Below are positions 8,283-17,271 of a stretch of 64,000 nt of DNA, piece by piece; position 1 is the stretch's first letter; each line of letters opens with the position of its first letter. The notes below the pieces were generated by a model. That model was not told the origin of the DNA and did not search any database. It saw only the letters and a program-made list of their open reading frames with translations. This stretch comes from Gammaproteobacteria bacterium UBA5078 (GTDB lineage: Bacteria > Pseudomonadota > Gammaproteobacteria > Pseudomonadales > Pseudohongiellaceae): assembly GCA_002416505.1 (NCBI GenBank), contig DIAM01000017.1, forward strand, positions 198,388 through 262,387, read 5' to 3'. Position numbers and translations under genes: made by a program.

Positions 8283-9392
8283 TTACTTCACTAGGGGCAT
8301 CTTGCGCAGCTCTTCCACCACCAAGTCACCGAAGCCCTGTGTGTCGATCATCTTCACGCCAGCGCCAGGTTTGGATAAGTCGGGGGTCGAGAAGCCTTGC
8401 GCGAACACGCTCTGCATCGCATGCCACACATTCTTGGCCTCTTGCTCCATGCCGAAACTCATCTCCAGCATCATGGCTACGGAGCCGATCATGGAGTAGG
8501 GGTTGGCGATATTCTTGCCGGCGATATCGGGTGCAGAGCCATGGGAGGGCTCGTAATAGGCTTTGTCATCGCCAAGACAGGCCGAGGGCATAAGGCCTAG
8601 CGAGCCGAGGATGCCGCCGCCCTGATCGCTGAGGATGTCGCCGAACATATTCTCCATCACCATCACATCGAATTGACCAGGGTTCAGGCACAGATAAGTG
8701 GCCGCAGCATCCACGAGGATGTTGATGACCTTCACCTCTGGGTAGTCCTTGCCTACCTCGTCCATGACCTCATTCCACAGCACGCTCGACTTCAAGACAT
8801 TGCTCTTGTGGATGTTGTGAAGCACTTTCTTGCGCTTCATCGCGGTGTTGAATGCGACGATGGCGATGCGACGAATCTGCAGTTCGTCATATTCCAGAGT
8901 CTCTTTGACATAGCGCAGGCCCTGCGCATTCACGCCGGTTTCCTTCTCGCCGAAATACAGGCCACCGACTAATTCACGAATGATCATGATGTCGATGCCG
9001 TCGCCGATAATCTCTTTCTTAAGAGGAGAGAAATGGGCGAGGCCCTGGGGCAGGAATACGGGACGGAAGTTCGCGTAGGTGTTATAGCGGCGGCGCAGTG
9101 GCAGCAGGGCGCCACGCTCGGGCTGCATGTCTACCGGGATCTTCTTGGAATCTTCGTGATTGAGTCCGATCGGTCCCTTGAGAATCGCATCGGCTTCGTC
9201 GCAGACTTTCTTGGTCTGCTCAGGGAAGGGGTCGCCACATTCGAAATACGCGCTCGCACCGAAAGGGGTATGAATGAGTTCGAATTCGACGTCATTGCGC
9301 TGCTCGACCAGACGAAGCACCTTAACGGCCTCCACCATGATTTCAGGGCCGATGCCATCACCGTCCAATAATGCAATCTTGTACTTGCTCAT
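8283..9392 (-). CDS. leuB: 3-isopropylmalate dehydrogenase family protein (LeuB-like)
   Basis: A 369-residue beta-decarboxylating dehydrogenase. It opens KIALLDGDGIGPEIMVEAVK, and the Mg/substrate region reads MENMFGDILSDQGGGILGSL, followed by EPSHGSAPDIAGKNIANP. These oxidise and decarboxylate 2-hydroxy dicarboxylates with NAD+. The substrate helix ERGALLPLRRRYNTYANFRP has an insertion-like variation from the usual EQGLLALR form, so 3-methylmalate (citramalate route) cannot be excluded as substrate. It lies convergent with the LeuA2-type synthase, supporting a shared pathway. No leuC/leuD are in the window. Confidence 0.85.
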   Translation of the reverse strand: MSKYKIALLDGDGIGPEIMVEAVKVLRLVEQRNDVEFELIHTPFGASAYFECGDPFPEQTKKVCDEADAILKGPIGLNHEDSKKIPVDMQPERGALLPLRRRYNTYANFRPVFLPQGLAHFSPLKKEIIGDGIDIMIIRELVGGLYFGEKETGVNAQGLRYVKETLEYDELQIRRIAIVAFNTAMKRKKVLHNIHKSNVLKSSVLWNEVMDEVGKDYPEVKVINILVDAAATYLCLNPGQFDVMVMENMFGDILSDQGGGILGSLGLMPSACLGDDKAYYEPSHGSAPDIAGKNIANPYSMIGSVAMMLEMSFGMEQEAKNVWHAMQSVFAQGFSTPDLSKPGAGVKMIDTQGFGDLVVEELRKMPLVK

Positions 9393-9508
9393 GAGAATCC
9401 TAGATATATAAAGCGCGGCAAACCATCACCGAGAAAAAATGAGGACATAATTTAGCATGCAGGAACTAGGGGGAACAAGGCGAGACCCATAATGGAGCCA
9501 CGCAATGT

Positions 9509-9637
9509 TTAGAACAGGACAGCGACTTGACGAATAAAAATTAGGGCGAGAATCACGATAATTACATAGGTAATTGAGTCGCTTACTGTCATCCCGAAGA
9601 ACTTTTTAGGTTTCTGATCTCGATCGCTTTCAGACAT
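9509..9637 (-). CDS. Small single-span membrane protein
   Basis: A 42-residue protein starting at ATG 9637, preceded by a strong AGGAGG eight bases upstream. The N-terminal half is charged (SESDRDQKPKKFF) and the C-terminal half is one hydrophobic helix (ITYVIIVILALIFIRQVAVLF). I do not recognise a family. The frame extends 20 codons upstream, but the ribosome binding site fixes the shorter start. It stands alone between leuB and an MFS gene on the other strand. Confidence 0.6.
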   Translation of the reverse strand: MSESDRDQKPKKFFGMTVSDSITYVIIVILALIFIRQVAVLF

Positions 9638-9829
9638 GCATGAACCTCCTATTCGATAATGCCGGCAATAGTACATAGATTTCCGGCTATTTGTCACCCA
9701 TCTTTTGGGGGGGGTGGAGATGTTTTTTGAATATTTATCAGGAATTTGGGAAAGGAATTGTGTGTAAAATCCCTATTTGGCGCAGTATATGAATTGGGAC
9801 GAATTTTTCAACGCAGCTGTGGGTGGACA

Positions 9830-11230
9830 ATGGCTAACAAGGAATCGATAGAAAAACGCCTACAGGGCAATCTTCGGCGCTTCATAATTTTTCGGCTGTT
9901 TTACTCGGCTCGTTTCTACTACCCCGTGCTCACTGTGTTATTTCTCGATTACGGCTTAACTCTGGAGCAATTCGGGATACTCAATCTGGCCTGGGCGCTG
10001 ACGATCGTATTTGCCGAGGTGCCCTCTGGTGCGCTTGCCGATATCGTTGGGCGCAAACGCCTGGTCGTGGTCGCCTCCGCCTTGATGGTGGTAGAGATGC
10101 TCTTATTGGTTTTAGTCCCCATGGGAGCCTCAGCGCTCCTATTCTGGGTTTTTCTCGCCAATCGGATCTGTTCGGGCCTGTCGGAAGCCGCCGCTAGCGG
10201 CGCGGACGAGGCGCTAGTCTATGATTCGCTCAAACAGTTAGGAAGGGAATCGGAGTGGGCGCAACTGCTCGAGAAGACGACCCGAGTTGTGGCCATAGGA
10301 TTTTTCACGACGATGATCCTAGGTGCCTTCGCCTACGATAGTGAGATGGTCAATGGATTCGTGCGCTACCTAAGCATCGATTGGCAATTCTCGGAACAGA
10401 TGATTGTGCGCATGCCCATTATTCTCACCCTAATGACTGCGCTCATCGTGCTGGCCACCAGTTTAGGATTCTATGATATCGATAAGTCTGCACTCGCGCA
10501 GGCCAAGCTTCAGGCCCATGAGTCCGGAGAGAGTCTCAATGCCCTGCGCGATTCCTTCGCCCAGATCGCGAAGGCGGCGCGTTGGATTGTTGGGCATCAG
10601 TTTGTCCTCTTCGTCATTCTCGTAGCCTTAGCGCTAGACAGTGTGGCGCGACAGTTCGTGGTGCTGGCCAGTGAGTATTATCGCAGCATCGAGATTCCGA
10701 TTTCCTGGTTTGGCTTCATCGGCGCCGGCATGGCTCTGATCGGAATACTCAACGCTAGGCTGTCGCGCCTTATGGTAAGTCACCTGTCACCCTTCACGAA
10801 CTTCCTGTGTCTATCGGGTGTGTTGCTCGCCTCGCTGCTCGGGGTGATGTTGGCGATTCCACTGTATGGGGTTTTGTTCGCGATCGGCGCATTCGCGATA
10901 CTGGGGATGGTGCAGTTTCAGGCGAGTTTCTACATCAATAGCGCAGTGGATTCGAAACTCCGGGCGACCGTTCTGAGCTTCAAGGGGCTCGCGTTGAATC
11001 TAGGTTTGGGTGTTGCAAGCCTTCTTTATACCGGCTTGGTGAGTGCTTTGAAACGCGGTGAAATAGCCGCCACTCTGCCGACCCAAGAGCTTCAAGGGTT
11101 CGCGTTTGTGGAGGCGCTAAAGGTGTTCCCGCTGTACTACCTTGTGTTGTTCTTCGGCATCGTGCTGCTCGCCTTTGTGCTCTTCCCAAGACGGGAGATA
11201 TTCTTTCGCAAACCTCGGCCCCTAGTCTGA
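9830..11230 (+). CDS. MFS family transporter
   Basis: A 466-residue protein with about twelve membrane helices. The loop between helices 2 and 3 reads VPSGALADIVGRKRLVVVAS, the MFS signature (G-x-x-A-D-x-x-G-R-K). A central cytosolic loop of about 50 residues separates the two halves. The substrate is not predictable. ATG at 9830 is preferred because GGGTGG stands just upstream; an alternative in-frame start at 9746 would add a 28-residue tail with no obvious role. It stands alone on the plus strand. Confidence 0.85.
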   Translation: MANKESIEKRLQGNLRRFIIFRLFYSARFYYPVLTVLFLDYGLTLEQFGILNLAWALTIVFAEVPSGALADIVGRKRLVVVASALMVVEMLLLVLVPMGASALLFWVFLANRICSGLSEAAASGADEALVYDSLKQLGRESEWAQLLEKTTRVVAIGFFTTMILGAFAYDSEMVNGFVRYLSIDWQFSEQMIVRMPIILTLMTALIVLATSLGFYDIDKSALAQAKLQAHESGESLNALRDSFAQIAKAARWIVGHQFVLFVILVALALDSVARQFVVLASEYYRSIEIPISWFGFIGAGMALIGILNARLSRLMVSHLSPFTNFLCLSGVLLASLLGVMLAIPLYGVLFAIGAFAILGMVQFQASFYINSAVDSKLRATVLSFKGLALNLGLGVASLLYTGLVSALKRGEIAATLPTQELQGFAFVEALKVFPLYYLVLFFGIVLLAFVLFPRREIFFRKPRPLV

Positions 11231-11380
11231 ATATCCTCCGGTGCAGAGAAAGACAGAATAGCGCATGAGTGTGACAGGAGTTCTTCAGAGGATGTTGTAA
11301 TAAAATTATTCGTGGGAGTCTGCAGGTGGGTCTAATGCTTGAGAGCTGAGTAGATGGCGCTTCGCTTCTTGCGATTAGAA

Positions 11381-11411
11381 TAAAAAAGGGGCGACCATTA
11401 GGCCGCCCCTT
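11381..11411 (-). terminator. Rho-independent terminator
   Basis: An 8-bp GC-rich stem (11386-11393 with 11404-11411) is followed, on the minus strand, by a run of six T. It lies just after the stop of the gene at 11430-11933 and ends that transcript. Confidence 0.8.
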
Positions 11412-11429
11412 GCTCGTTATGCCGTCCTA

Positions 11430-11933
11430 CTACCTAGGAGTCCAGAAGAAGACTTCCCACTCGCGCAGTGGCTCGGAGCCCGCATAGAGCGGATCGTCGA
11501 GTGTTCTGCCGGCCTTAGTAGCCCACTGCTGCATCATAGGGATGCGTCGACTATCTAGTATCTCGGTGGCCTTCATCGCGAAGGTCGCATCGCCTAGGCG
11601 TAGCCATCCGTTCTCATCGCCCTCTCGAATACGGCTCGCCCAGTAACCGCCATCGGGACGAGTCGCCGTGATAATACCTTCGGGTGTCGCTACCCAGAGT
11701 AAGTAGTTCACGAAGGGAGGAAAGCCGCCAAGCTTAAATTGCAGGGGGCCTTGTACGGTGGAGTTGAGTACTGTGAAGTCATTGAGGGCAGCCGTTGGCG
11801 TGCCTCCAATAATTATTCCAGGAGTACGGCCGAGTCCTTGATTACTAAGGTAGGGAGCGGTAAACATCCAGCCTAGAATCCCCGCAATTAGCACTACACC
11901 GGTCGCGATTCCGGCGATCTTACCCTTATTCAT
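11430..11933 (-). CDS. Membrane-anchored WTPR-family protein, copy 1
   Basis: An unrecognised 167-residue protein, one of three related proteins in this window (others at 32380 and 58124). It has an N-terminal membrane anchor (GIATGVVLIAGILGWMF) and a predicted periplasmic domain. Shared blocks are GxxIGGT near residue 45, KLGGFPPFV, GIITATRPDGGYW, LGDATFAMKATE and the C-terminal WEVFFWTPR. This copy is the most divergent: it lacks the TPPPAD segment of the others and has longer linkers. ATG at 11933 follows AGGAAG; the open frame upstream overlaps the neighbouring gene and is rejected. It is last in the kynurenine operon and followed by a terminator. Confidence 0.75.
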   Translation of the reverse strand: MNKGKIAGIATGVVLIAGILGWMFTAPYLSNQGLGRTPGIIIGGTPTAALNDFTVLNSTVQGPLQFKLGGFPPFVNYLLWVATPEGIITATRPDGGYWASRIREGDENGWLRLGDATFAMKATEILDSRRIPMMQQWATKAGRTLDDPLYAGSEPLREWEVFFWTPR

Positions 11934-12055
11934 TGCTACTTCCTTTTTGTTGTTGGTTCTAAAGTGCAAACAGTATAACCAATCCGAACTCATGTGCAAT
12001 TCATTGCTTGGTTTGCACCATAAAGCTTTCTCGAAGATATCCGGCTGGCAAAACA

Positions 12056-12352
12056 TTAGGCGTCGCGCTTGATGAATAACTCCGGGTGCAATCCGCCTTC
12101 GTAGTAATTCTCGCCTTCCTCTAATTTGGCATTGATCTGGGCTATGCCCGCTTCGGTGTCGCTGCTCAGTTCCCATGGCTGCACACGAGCGGCACTGCCG
12201 CCAGTGCTCAGATTGCGTAAGTGCACCTTGCTGCCATCGGCAAGTTCGATGTGCCACTCGTAGCTGTTTGCTTCGTGGTCGGCACGAGCAGGATCGCCGA
12301 AGACCGAAATGAGCATGGCGACGCTGGTGTGGATCTCGCTGCTGTGTGTCAT
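12056..12352 (-). CDS. Conserved small protein of unknown function in kynurenine operon
   Basis: A 98-residue soluble protein that I do not recognise. It is acidic, without a signal peptide or membrane segment, and shows an alternating beta-like pattern (YEWHIELADGSKVHLRNL). Its start is 10 bp after the kynU stop, so it is almost certainly co-transcribed with kynU. The tight spacing suggests a role linked to tryptophan or kynurenine breakdown, but nothing in the sequence shows it. Confidence 0.6.
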   Translation of the reverse strand: MTHSSEIHTSVAMLISVFGDPARADHEANSYEWHIELADGSKVHLRNLSTGGSAARVQPWELSSDTEAGIAQINAKLEEGENYYEGGLHPELFIKRDA

Positions 12353-12362
12353 TGTTGACTCC

Positions 12363-13601
12363 CTATGTCACTTTACTACGGATGGCATATTGCGGTTCGC
12401 GCCAGCGTTCGCTGCGCATAATTTCAATCAATACCGCGACACTAGTCCCGATGTCGACGTAGCGCAAGGGCAACGGGCTGAAACCGAAGCGCAACAGGTC
12501 CGGCGCACGAAAATCGGCGATTATGTTATGAGCGATCAGTGCCTGGCATATCGAATAGGCTTGCGGGTGTCGGTAGGCAAGCTGAGCGCCTCGCTGCTGC
12601 GGCAGTAAGGGCGATAACAATCTTAGGTCGCGCAGGTGTGGGCTCTGTTCGACGAGGGCGCGAAACAGCTCGCTCAGTGCGCTGGCTTTGTGGCGCAACT
12701 GGCTGAGGTCGACGTCGCGGAAAACATCTAGGGCAGCATCGAGCACGCTCATCGAGATGACCGGCGGCGTGCCTGCTAGGAGCTGCGTGATGTTGGCGGC
12801 GGGCCTATACTGGGCATCGAACTCGAAAGGGCTGGCGTGGCCCATCCAACCACTAATGGGTTGGTGAAGGTGGGCGTGATGACGCTGTGCAACATAGGCG
12901 AAGGCCGGTGCGCCAGGTCCACCATTGAGATACTTGTAGCCACAGCCCACTGCGAAATCGACGTGACAGGCGTCGAGCTCGATGGGTAACACGCCGGCGC
13001 TGTGGGCGAGGTCCCAGATTAGCAATATGCCGAGTGCGTGGGCGCGTTCGGTGAGTCTGCGCATGTCCAACAGCTGTCCGGTGCGGAAATTCACCTGAGT
13101 CAGCATGAGCACGGCGACCTCATCATGCATTGCTGACTCGATAGCTTCTTCTGCACAGAGCTCTAGTCGAACCCTGTCATCGCCCAATAGCTGACGCAGC
13201 CCCTCGACCATGTAAAGGTCGCTAGGAAAATTATCCTGTACGGATAAAACGACGCAACGCTCGCCTTGCATCTTCAGTGCGACACTGAGGAGTTTGAATA
13301 GGTTCACCGAGGTGGAGTCACAGCAGATCGTCTGGCCGGGCGCGGCGCCGATCAAACGCGCAATCTTCTCGCCGATGCGTACCGGCAGATCGATCCAACT
13401 ATGCTTGTTCCAGCTCTTAATTAGGTCGTGGCCCCATTGCGTCTCGACCACTTGCCGCGCGCGCTCGCGCGCGGCAATGGGCAGGCAGCCCAGAGAGTTG
13501 CCATCCAAGTAGACGCTATCTTCGGGCAGGGCGAACTCGTCTCGTTTGCTCGCCAGTGGGTCGCTGCGATCTTGTGCCTCAAGCTGGTCTTGCTCGATCA
13601 T
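12363..13601 (-). CDS. kynU: Kynureninase
   Basis: A 412-residue fold-type I PLP enzyme that cleaves kynurenine to anthranilate and alanine. Diagnostic stretches are YLDGNSLGCLPIAAR near the N-terminus, IKSWNKHSWIDLPVRIGEKI, the PLP aspartate region IWDLAHSAGVLPIELD and the PLP lysine region FAVGCGYKYLNGGPGAPAF. Length is normal for KynU. Its start overlaps the end of the upstream hydrolase in an ATGA, showing translational coupling with the predicted formamidase that would supply kynurenine. Confidence 0.95.
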   Translation of the reverse strand: MIEQDQLEAQDRSDPLASKRDEFALPEDSVYLDGNSLGCLPIAARERARQVVETQWGHDLIKSWNKHSWIDLPVRIGEKIARLIGAAPGQTICCDSTSVNLFKLLSVALKMQGERCVVLSVQDNFPSDLYMVEGLRQLLGDDRVRLELCAEEAIESAMHDEVAVLMLTQVNFRTGQLLDMRRLTERAHALGILLIWDLAHSAGVLPIELDACHVDFAVGCGYKYLNGGPGAPAFAYVAQRHHAHLHQPISGWMGHASPFEFDAQYRPAANITQLLAGTPPVISMSVLDAALDVFRDVDLSQLRHKASALSELFRALVEQSPHLRDLRLLSPLLPQQRGAQLAYRHPQAYSICQALIAHNIIADFRAPDLLRFGFSPLPLRYVDIGTSVAVLIEIMRSERWREPQYAIRSKVT

Positions 13602-14473
13602 TGCAGGGTCGCCGAGAGCGTGGATAGCAGAGTTTGGAAGGCAGGGCTGCCGGGGTGAAGCCAGTCGAAGTGACCGGCCCCTTGTAGGTTTATGGTCAAT
13701 GCGCCCGGGATATTCGCCTGGGTTGGTGAGACGATGGCGTCCGCACTGCCTTGCAGGAGGAAGGTATTGGCATGGGGTTTTAACTCGGCAGGATTAGCGG
13801 CGTGATACGCCGCAGTTCTACTGGCGAAGTCGCCCCCCATGAACTGCGCAGTCGCTGTCTCGCAACTGTTCTGGCCCCGCCCATAGTCGATGATATCGGT
13901 AATGGCGGCCAGCCCTACAATTCCCTGCAGGCTAGCGTCTTGGGCGCCAGCGAGTAGGGCCAGGTGGCCCCCGGCGGAATGCCCTAGCGCAATTACCGGA
14001 AGGGGATTGAGGTCGCTGCTTTGCAGCTGCTTAGTGAAGGCGAGGGCTGCGCGAATATCATCGAAGGTGCCAGGCCAGCCACCACCTGCGTCGCCAGTGC
14101 GCCGGTACTCGAGTGACAACACTGCGTAGCCTTGCTGCGACAACGCCGTGCTAAGCCCATAGCTGTGTTCGATATCGTAGGCATTGAGCCAGCATCCACC
14201 ATGGATAAAGACGATCAGCGCCTTCGCTGTCGCATCCTGCGCAAGTACCGGATTCCACAGCAGCGCGTACTGCGCAGGATCTTCGCCATAGGCAAGCCTA
14301 TGCTCGGCAGGGCGAAAGGGCAGTGCCTCGACTTCTTCGTAGGGCACGTCGGCGGCCACTGCGGGAAACTCTATTGTCGAATCCGCAGCCAATAGCGACC
14401 CGGGTATTAGGAAAAGGCCTAGGGCCAGAATTAAACAGTTGCGCGTGATAGTGCCCAGCAAAGTATCCTCCAA
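13598..14473 (-). CDS. Predicted arylformamidase (alpha/beta hydrolase), exported form
   Basis: A 291-residue alpha/beta hydrolase. The oxyanion motif VFIHGGCW, the nucleophile elbow GHSAGG and a late GAGHFDWLHP histidine form the expected triad, and HGG-x-W is typical of kynurenine formamidase. Overlap with kynU supports conversion of N-formylkynurenine to kynurenine. The N-terminus (ITRNCLILALGLFLIPGSLLAADS) looks like a Sec signal peptide, unusual for a step paired with a cytosolic kynureninase. No in-frame Met after the signal gives a full domain, so export seems genuine. It is the first gene of the operon; a general carboxylesterase remains possible. Confidence 0.7.
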   Translation of the reverse strand: MEDTLLGTITRNCLILALGLFLIPGSLLAADSTIEFPAVAADVPYEEVEALPFRPAEHRLAYGEDPAQYALLWNPVLAQDATAKALIVFIHGGCWLNAYDIEHSYGLSTALSQQGYAVLSLEYRRTGDAGGGWPGTFDDIRAALAFTKQLQSSDLNPLPVIALGHSAGGHLALLAGAQDASLQGIVGLAAITDIIDYGRGQNSCETATAQFMGGDFASRTAAYHAANPAELKPHANTFLLQGSADAIVSPTQANIPGALTINLQGAGHFDWLHPGSPAFQTLLSTLSATLQ

Positions 14474-14676
14474 TGGCTAAAGCCACCTCGTGTTCAGTCC
14501 CTCGGGAGTAAGAGTGTAGTGCAAAAGCTGCGGGAAAACACGGCCGCCAGCGCAAGGGCGCTGCTGTGGCTTTTGCGCGAGCCCAACGCTTATACTGCGG
14601 TGTCCAGAGATAAAAAAATAAATAAAACCCGCTGGTGAGCAAGAGCTTGCTGCCCTAAGGGATAAAGGATGTATTT

Positions 14677-16017
14677 ATGTTATTGGTGTTTATCCTACTG
14701 TGTATTATTGGCTTCATCGTCTTCGCGACGGCGAGACTCAAGCTAAGCCCCTTCATCACCTTGTTGCTTGCCGCGTTCATCGCCGCCTTCGCCTATGGGC
14801 TCCCCGCGCGCGAGATCGAGAGCATCATTCGCGGTGGCTTCGGCAATATCATGGGCAGTATCGGGCTCGTCATAGTGCTGGGCACTCTCATCGGCGTGAT
14901 CCTTGAGCGCAGTGGGGCGGCCATCGTCATGGCCCAGGCGATCATTCGCGTGTTCGGGAAACGCATGCCGACACTCACGATGTCGATGGTGGGCTTCTTC
15001 GTATCTATCCCGGTTTTCTGTGACTCGGGTTTCGTCATCCTCAATAGCCTCAAGCGTTCTCTCGCGCGCACTCTACACGCCTCGCCCGTGGCCCTCACAG
15101 TCGCGCTCTCCACGGGCTTGTTTGCCACCCATACACTAGTGCCTCCTACGCCAGGGCCCATCGCTGCGGCGGGCAACCTGGGCCTGGGCGATAGTCTCGG
15201 CCTAGTCATCATTGCCGGTTTCGGCTTCGCCTTGCTCGCAGCACTGACCGGCCTCGTGTGGGCGCGATTCTGTCGTGATCTTCCCAGTAAGGAATTAGAG
15301 GAAGAGGAGTTACTTCCCGAACAGGCGAGGACGACGGCGCTCTCCCCAAGTAGCTTAAGTGCCTTCGCGCCCATCTTCGTGCCGATTGCGCTTATCTGCC
15401 TGGGCTCGGTGGCGAATTATCCTGCCGACCTATTGGGGCGTGGTGGCCTGTATGAGCTGTTTAATTTCTTAGGCAAGCCTCTGAATGCCCTGATGGTCGG
15501 CTTGGCCTGTGCATTAGTGCTGATCGAGAGGCCTGCACGACTCGAGCGCTTCGGCGAACACTGCCAACAGGCTTTCTCAATTGCCGCGCCTATTCTCTTG
15601 GTAACGGGGGCCGGTGGCGCGTTTGGTGCGGTGTTGGCGGCGACGCCATTAGGGGAGTTTCTAGGGCGTAGCCTCTCCTCTCTCGGCATCGGGGTATTCA
15701 TGCCTTTTCTAGTGGCCGCCGCACTAAAGAGTGCGCAAGGCTCGTCCACCGTTGCGATGGTCGCGGGCTCCGCGCTCGTTGCGCCATTATTGCCGCAGGT
15801 GGGCTTGGATTCGGAATGGGGGCGGGTGCTCACGGTGATGGCGGTTGGGGCGGGGGCGATGACGGTCTCTCACGCCAACGATAGTTATTTCTGGGTAGTG
15901 GCACAGTTCAGTAAGTTGGATGTCGCCACCGCCTATCGCGCCCATACTGGCGCGACCTTGGCGATGGGGCTGGTCAGCATCACGGCTATCTGGTTTGTCT
16001 CGATGCTCATCCTCTAA
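14677..16017 (+). CDS. GntP family permease
   Basis: A 446-residue membrane protein with about 12-14 helices. FGNIMGSIGLVIVLGTLIGVI, MVGFFVSIPVFCDSGFVIL and the loop THTLVPPTPGPIAAAGNLG are signatures of the GntP gluconate:proton symporter family. A late segment, KSAQGSSTVAMVAGSALVAP, is also conserved. Substrates in this family include gluconate, glycerate and other sugar acids; the one used here is not visible. It stands alone, and ends in a strong hairpin shared with a convergent gene. Confidence 0.9.
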   Translation: MLLVFILLCIIGFIVFATARLKLSPFITLLLAAFIAAFAYGLPAREIESIIRGGFGNIMGSIGLVIVLGTLIGVILERSGAAIVMAQAIIRVFGKRMPTLTMSMVGFFVSIPVFCDSGFVILNSLKRSLARTLHASPVALTVALSTGLFATHTLVPPTPGPIAAAGNLGLGDSLGLVIIAGFGFALLAALTGLVWARFCRDLPSKELEEEELLPEQARTTALSPSSLSAFAPIFVPIALICLGSVANYPADLLGRGGLYELFNFLGKPLNALMVGLACALVLIERPARLERFGEHCQQAFSIAAPILLVTGAGGAFGAVLAATPLGEFLGRSLSSLGIGVFMPFLVAAALKSAQGSSTVAMVAGSALVAPLLPQVGLDSEWGRVLTVMAVGAGAMTVSHANDSYFWVVAQFSKLDVATAYRAHTGATLAMGLVSITAIWFVSMLIL

Positions 16018-16020
16018 GAC

Positions 16021-16051
16021 TATGCGCGCCCGTCGTTGCCGGGCGCGCATA
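16021..16051. terminator. Strong hairpin between convergent genes
   Basis: A perfect 12-bp GC-rich stem (16021-16032 with 16040-16051) with a 7-base loop lies between the GntP permease stop and the stop of the convergent saccharopine-dehydrogenase-like gene. T-runs are absent on both sides, so it may act mainly as an mRNA 3'-end barrier. Confidence 0.6.
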
Positions 16052-16059
16052 CAACTGCC

Positions 16060-17235
16060 CTAGTCTTCGAGCGCAAACGTCAGTCCTGCGTTCTTCTCTA
16101 AGCGCTCGATCAGGAGATCTCCGAGCGCCGCACCCGGTGTCCAAATGCCCCCGCTAGCGGCCTCTGGATTCAGCAACAAACACACGGCGCTCTCTGCGAT
16201 CATCTTCGAGGTTGAGCCATAGCCTGGGTCGCGATCGCCCTTGACGCTCGCCCTCAGAGTCTCGCCTTGCTTATTGCTGCCAGCGAACAAGACGTCATAG
16301 CGGCCATTGTCGCGCTCTTCCTTGGTCGGTCCGTCGCCGGGTTTCAAGTCGCTGCTCGCCATCGAACGGTCTGCGGCGACGGCCCTGGCAGCGGCCTCGC
16401 CCTTCTCGCCAGGCCCTGTGAACAGCATCTCGTCATAGACGAAGTCATGACCGAAGGCGTGATTGAGCAGGAAGTTCGTGCGATGTACGTTCTTGGTGTT
16501 GATTGTCGCCATGACGAATGGGGCGGACCAACTGCCTAATTCCTCATCGTATTGCGGCACGCTCCCTTGTGGCTGTGTCGGTCCAGAGACGCCCTCGGTC
16601 AGGGCAAAGGGGTCTTGTAGCACTTTAATGAGTTCGGGCTGCCTTGCGGCACTGGCCATGGTGGCCTTGAGGCTCGCTAGGGTGCCGCCGGAGAACCCTC
16701 CCTTCATGACTCTGACTCGTCCTTTCACACTCGTAACGGGCGCGCCGAAGCGTTGCTGAGCAGCCTCTTGCAGGAACAGCACGCCTAGGTCGAAGGGAAT
16801 GGAGTCGAAACCGCAGGAGAACAGGATGCGCGCGCCACTTCTCTTCGCGGCGTCCCGATGTTGGGCGATCATCTGATGCATCCAACCGGGTTCGCCGCAC
16901 AGGTCGACATAGTCTGTGCCGGCCACGGCGCACTGGGCCACGAGTTCGGAGCCGTACAATTGATAAGGCCCTACCGTGGTCAGTACGACCTTGGTGTTCG
17001 CGACCATCGCCTTGATGGAGCTGAGGTCGTCGGCATCGGCAAGCACGAGTGGCACGCTCGCGGGTATGCCCATCGCATCGCGTACTGCCTCTAGCTTGGC
17101 GCGACTACGACCGGCCATCGCCCATTTCACCTCGCCATCTACGCCGTAACGCTTGTGCAGATACTCGCAGATTAGGCGGCCGGTATATCCGGTGGCGCCA
17201 TAGACGGTAATGCCAAATTCGCGTGTCTGTGTCAT
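16060..17235 (-). CDS. Saccharopine dehydrogenase / trans-enoyl reductase-like protein
   Basis: A 391-residue NAD(P)-binding protein. The Rossmann motif VYGATGYTGRLICEYL is at the N-terminus and is followed by WAMAGRSRAKLEAV, as in the saccharopine dehydrogenase-like family that includes mycobacterial trans-acting enoyl reductases. A mid-protein block (YVDLCGEPGWMHQMI, GARILFSCGFDSIPFDLGV) is also family-typical. The biological substrate is unknown. ATG at 17235 with AAGGA eight bases upstream is preferred over a TTG two codons earlier. It is 36 bp from the upstream SDR gene, probably one operon. Confidence 0.85.
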   Translation of the reverse strand: MTQTREFGITVYGATGYTGRLICEYLHKRYGVDGEVKWAMAGRSRAKLEAVRDAMGIPASVPLVLADADDLSSIKAMVANTKVVLTTVGPYQLYGSELVAQCAVAGTDYVDLCGEPGWMHQMIAQHRDAAKRSGARILFSCGFDSIPFDLGVLFLQEAAQQRFGAPVTSVKGRVRVMKGGFSGGTLASLKATMASAARQPELIKVLQDPFALTEGVSGPTQPQGSVPQYDEELGSWSAPFVMATINTKNVHRTNFLLNHAFGHDFVYDEMLFTGPGEKGEAAARAVAADRSMASSDLKPGDGPTKEERDNGRYDVLFAGSNKQGETLRASVKGDRDPGYGSTSKMIAESAVCLLLNPEAASGGIWTPGAALGDLLIERLEKNAGLTFALED

Positions 17236-17271
17236 AAACAAATCCTTTAAATTGGTGGTTTTTAGAGCGAC

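Noticed and set aside
11934..12257. N-terminal extension of the WTPR-family gene copy 1
   Set aside because: It overlaps the 98-residue gene and has no relation to the other two copies, which begin at the equivalent of 11933.
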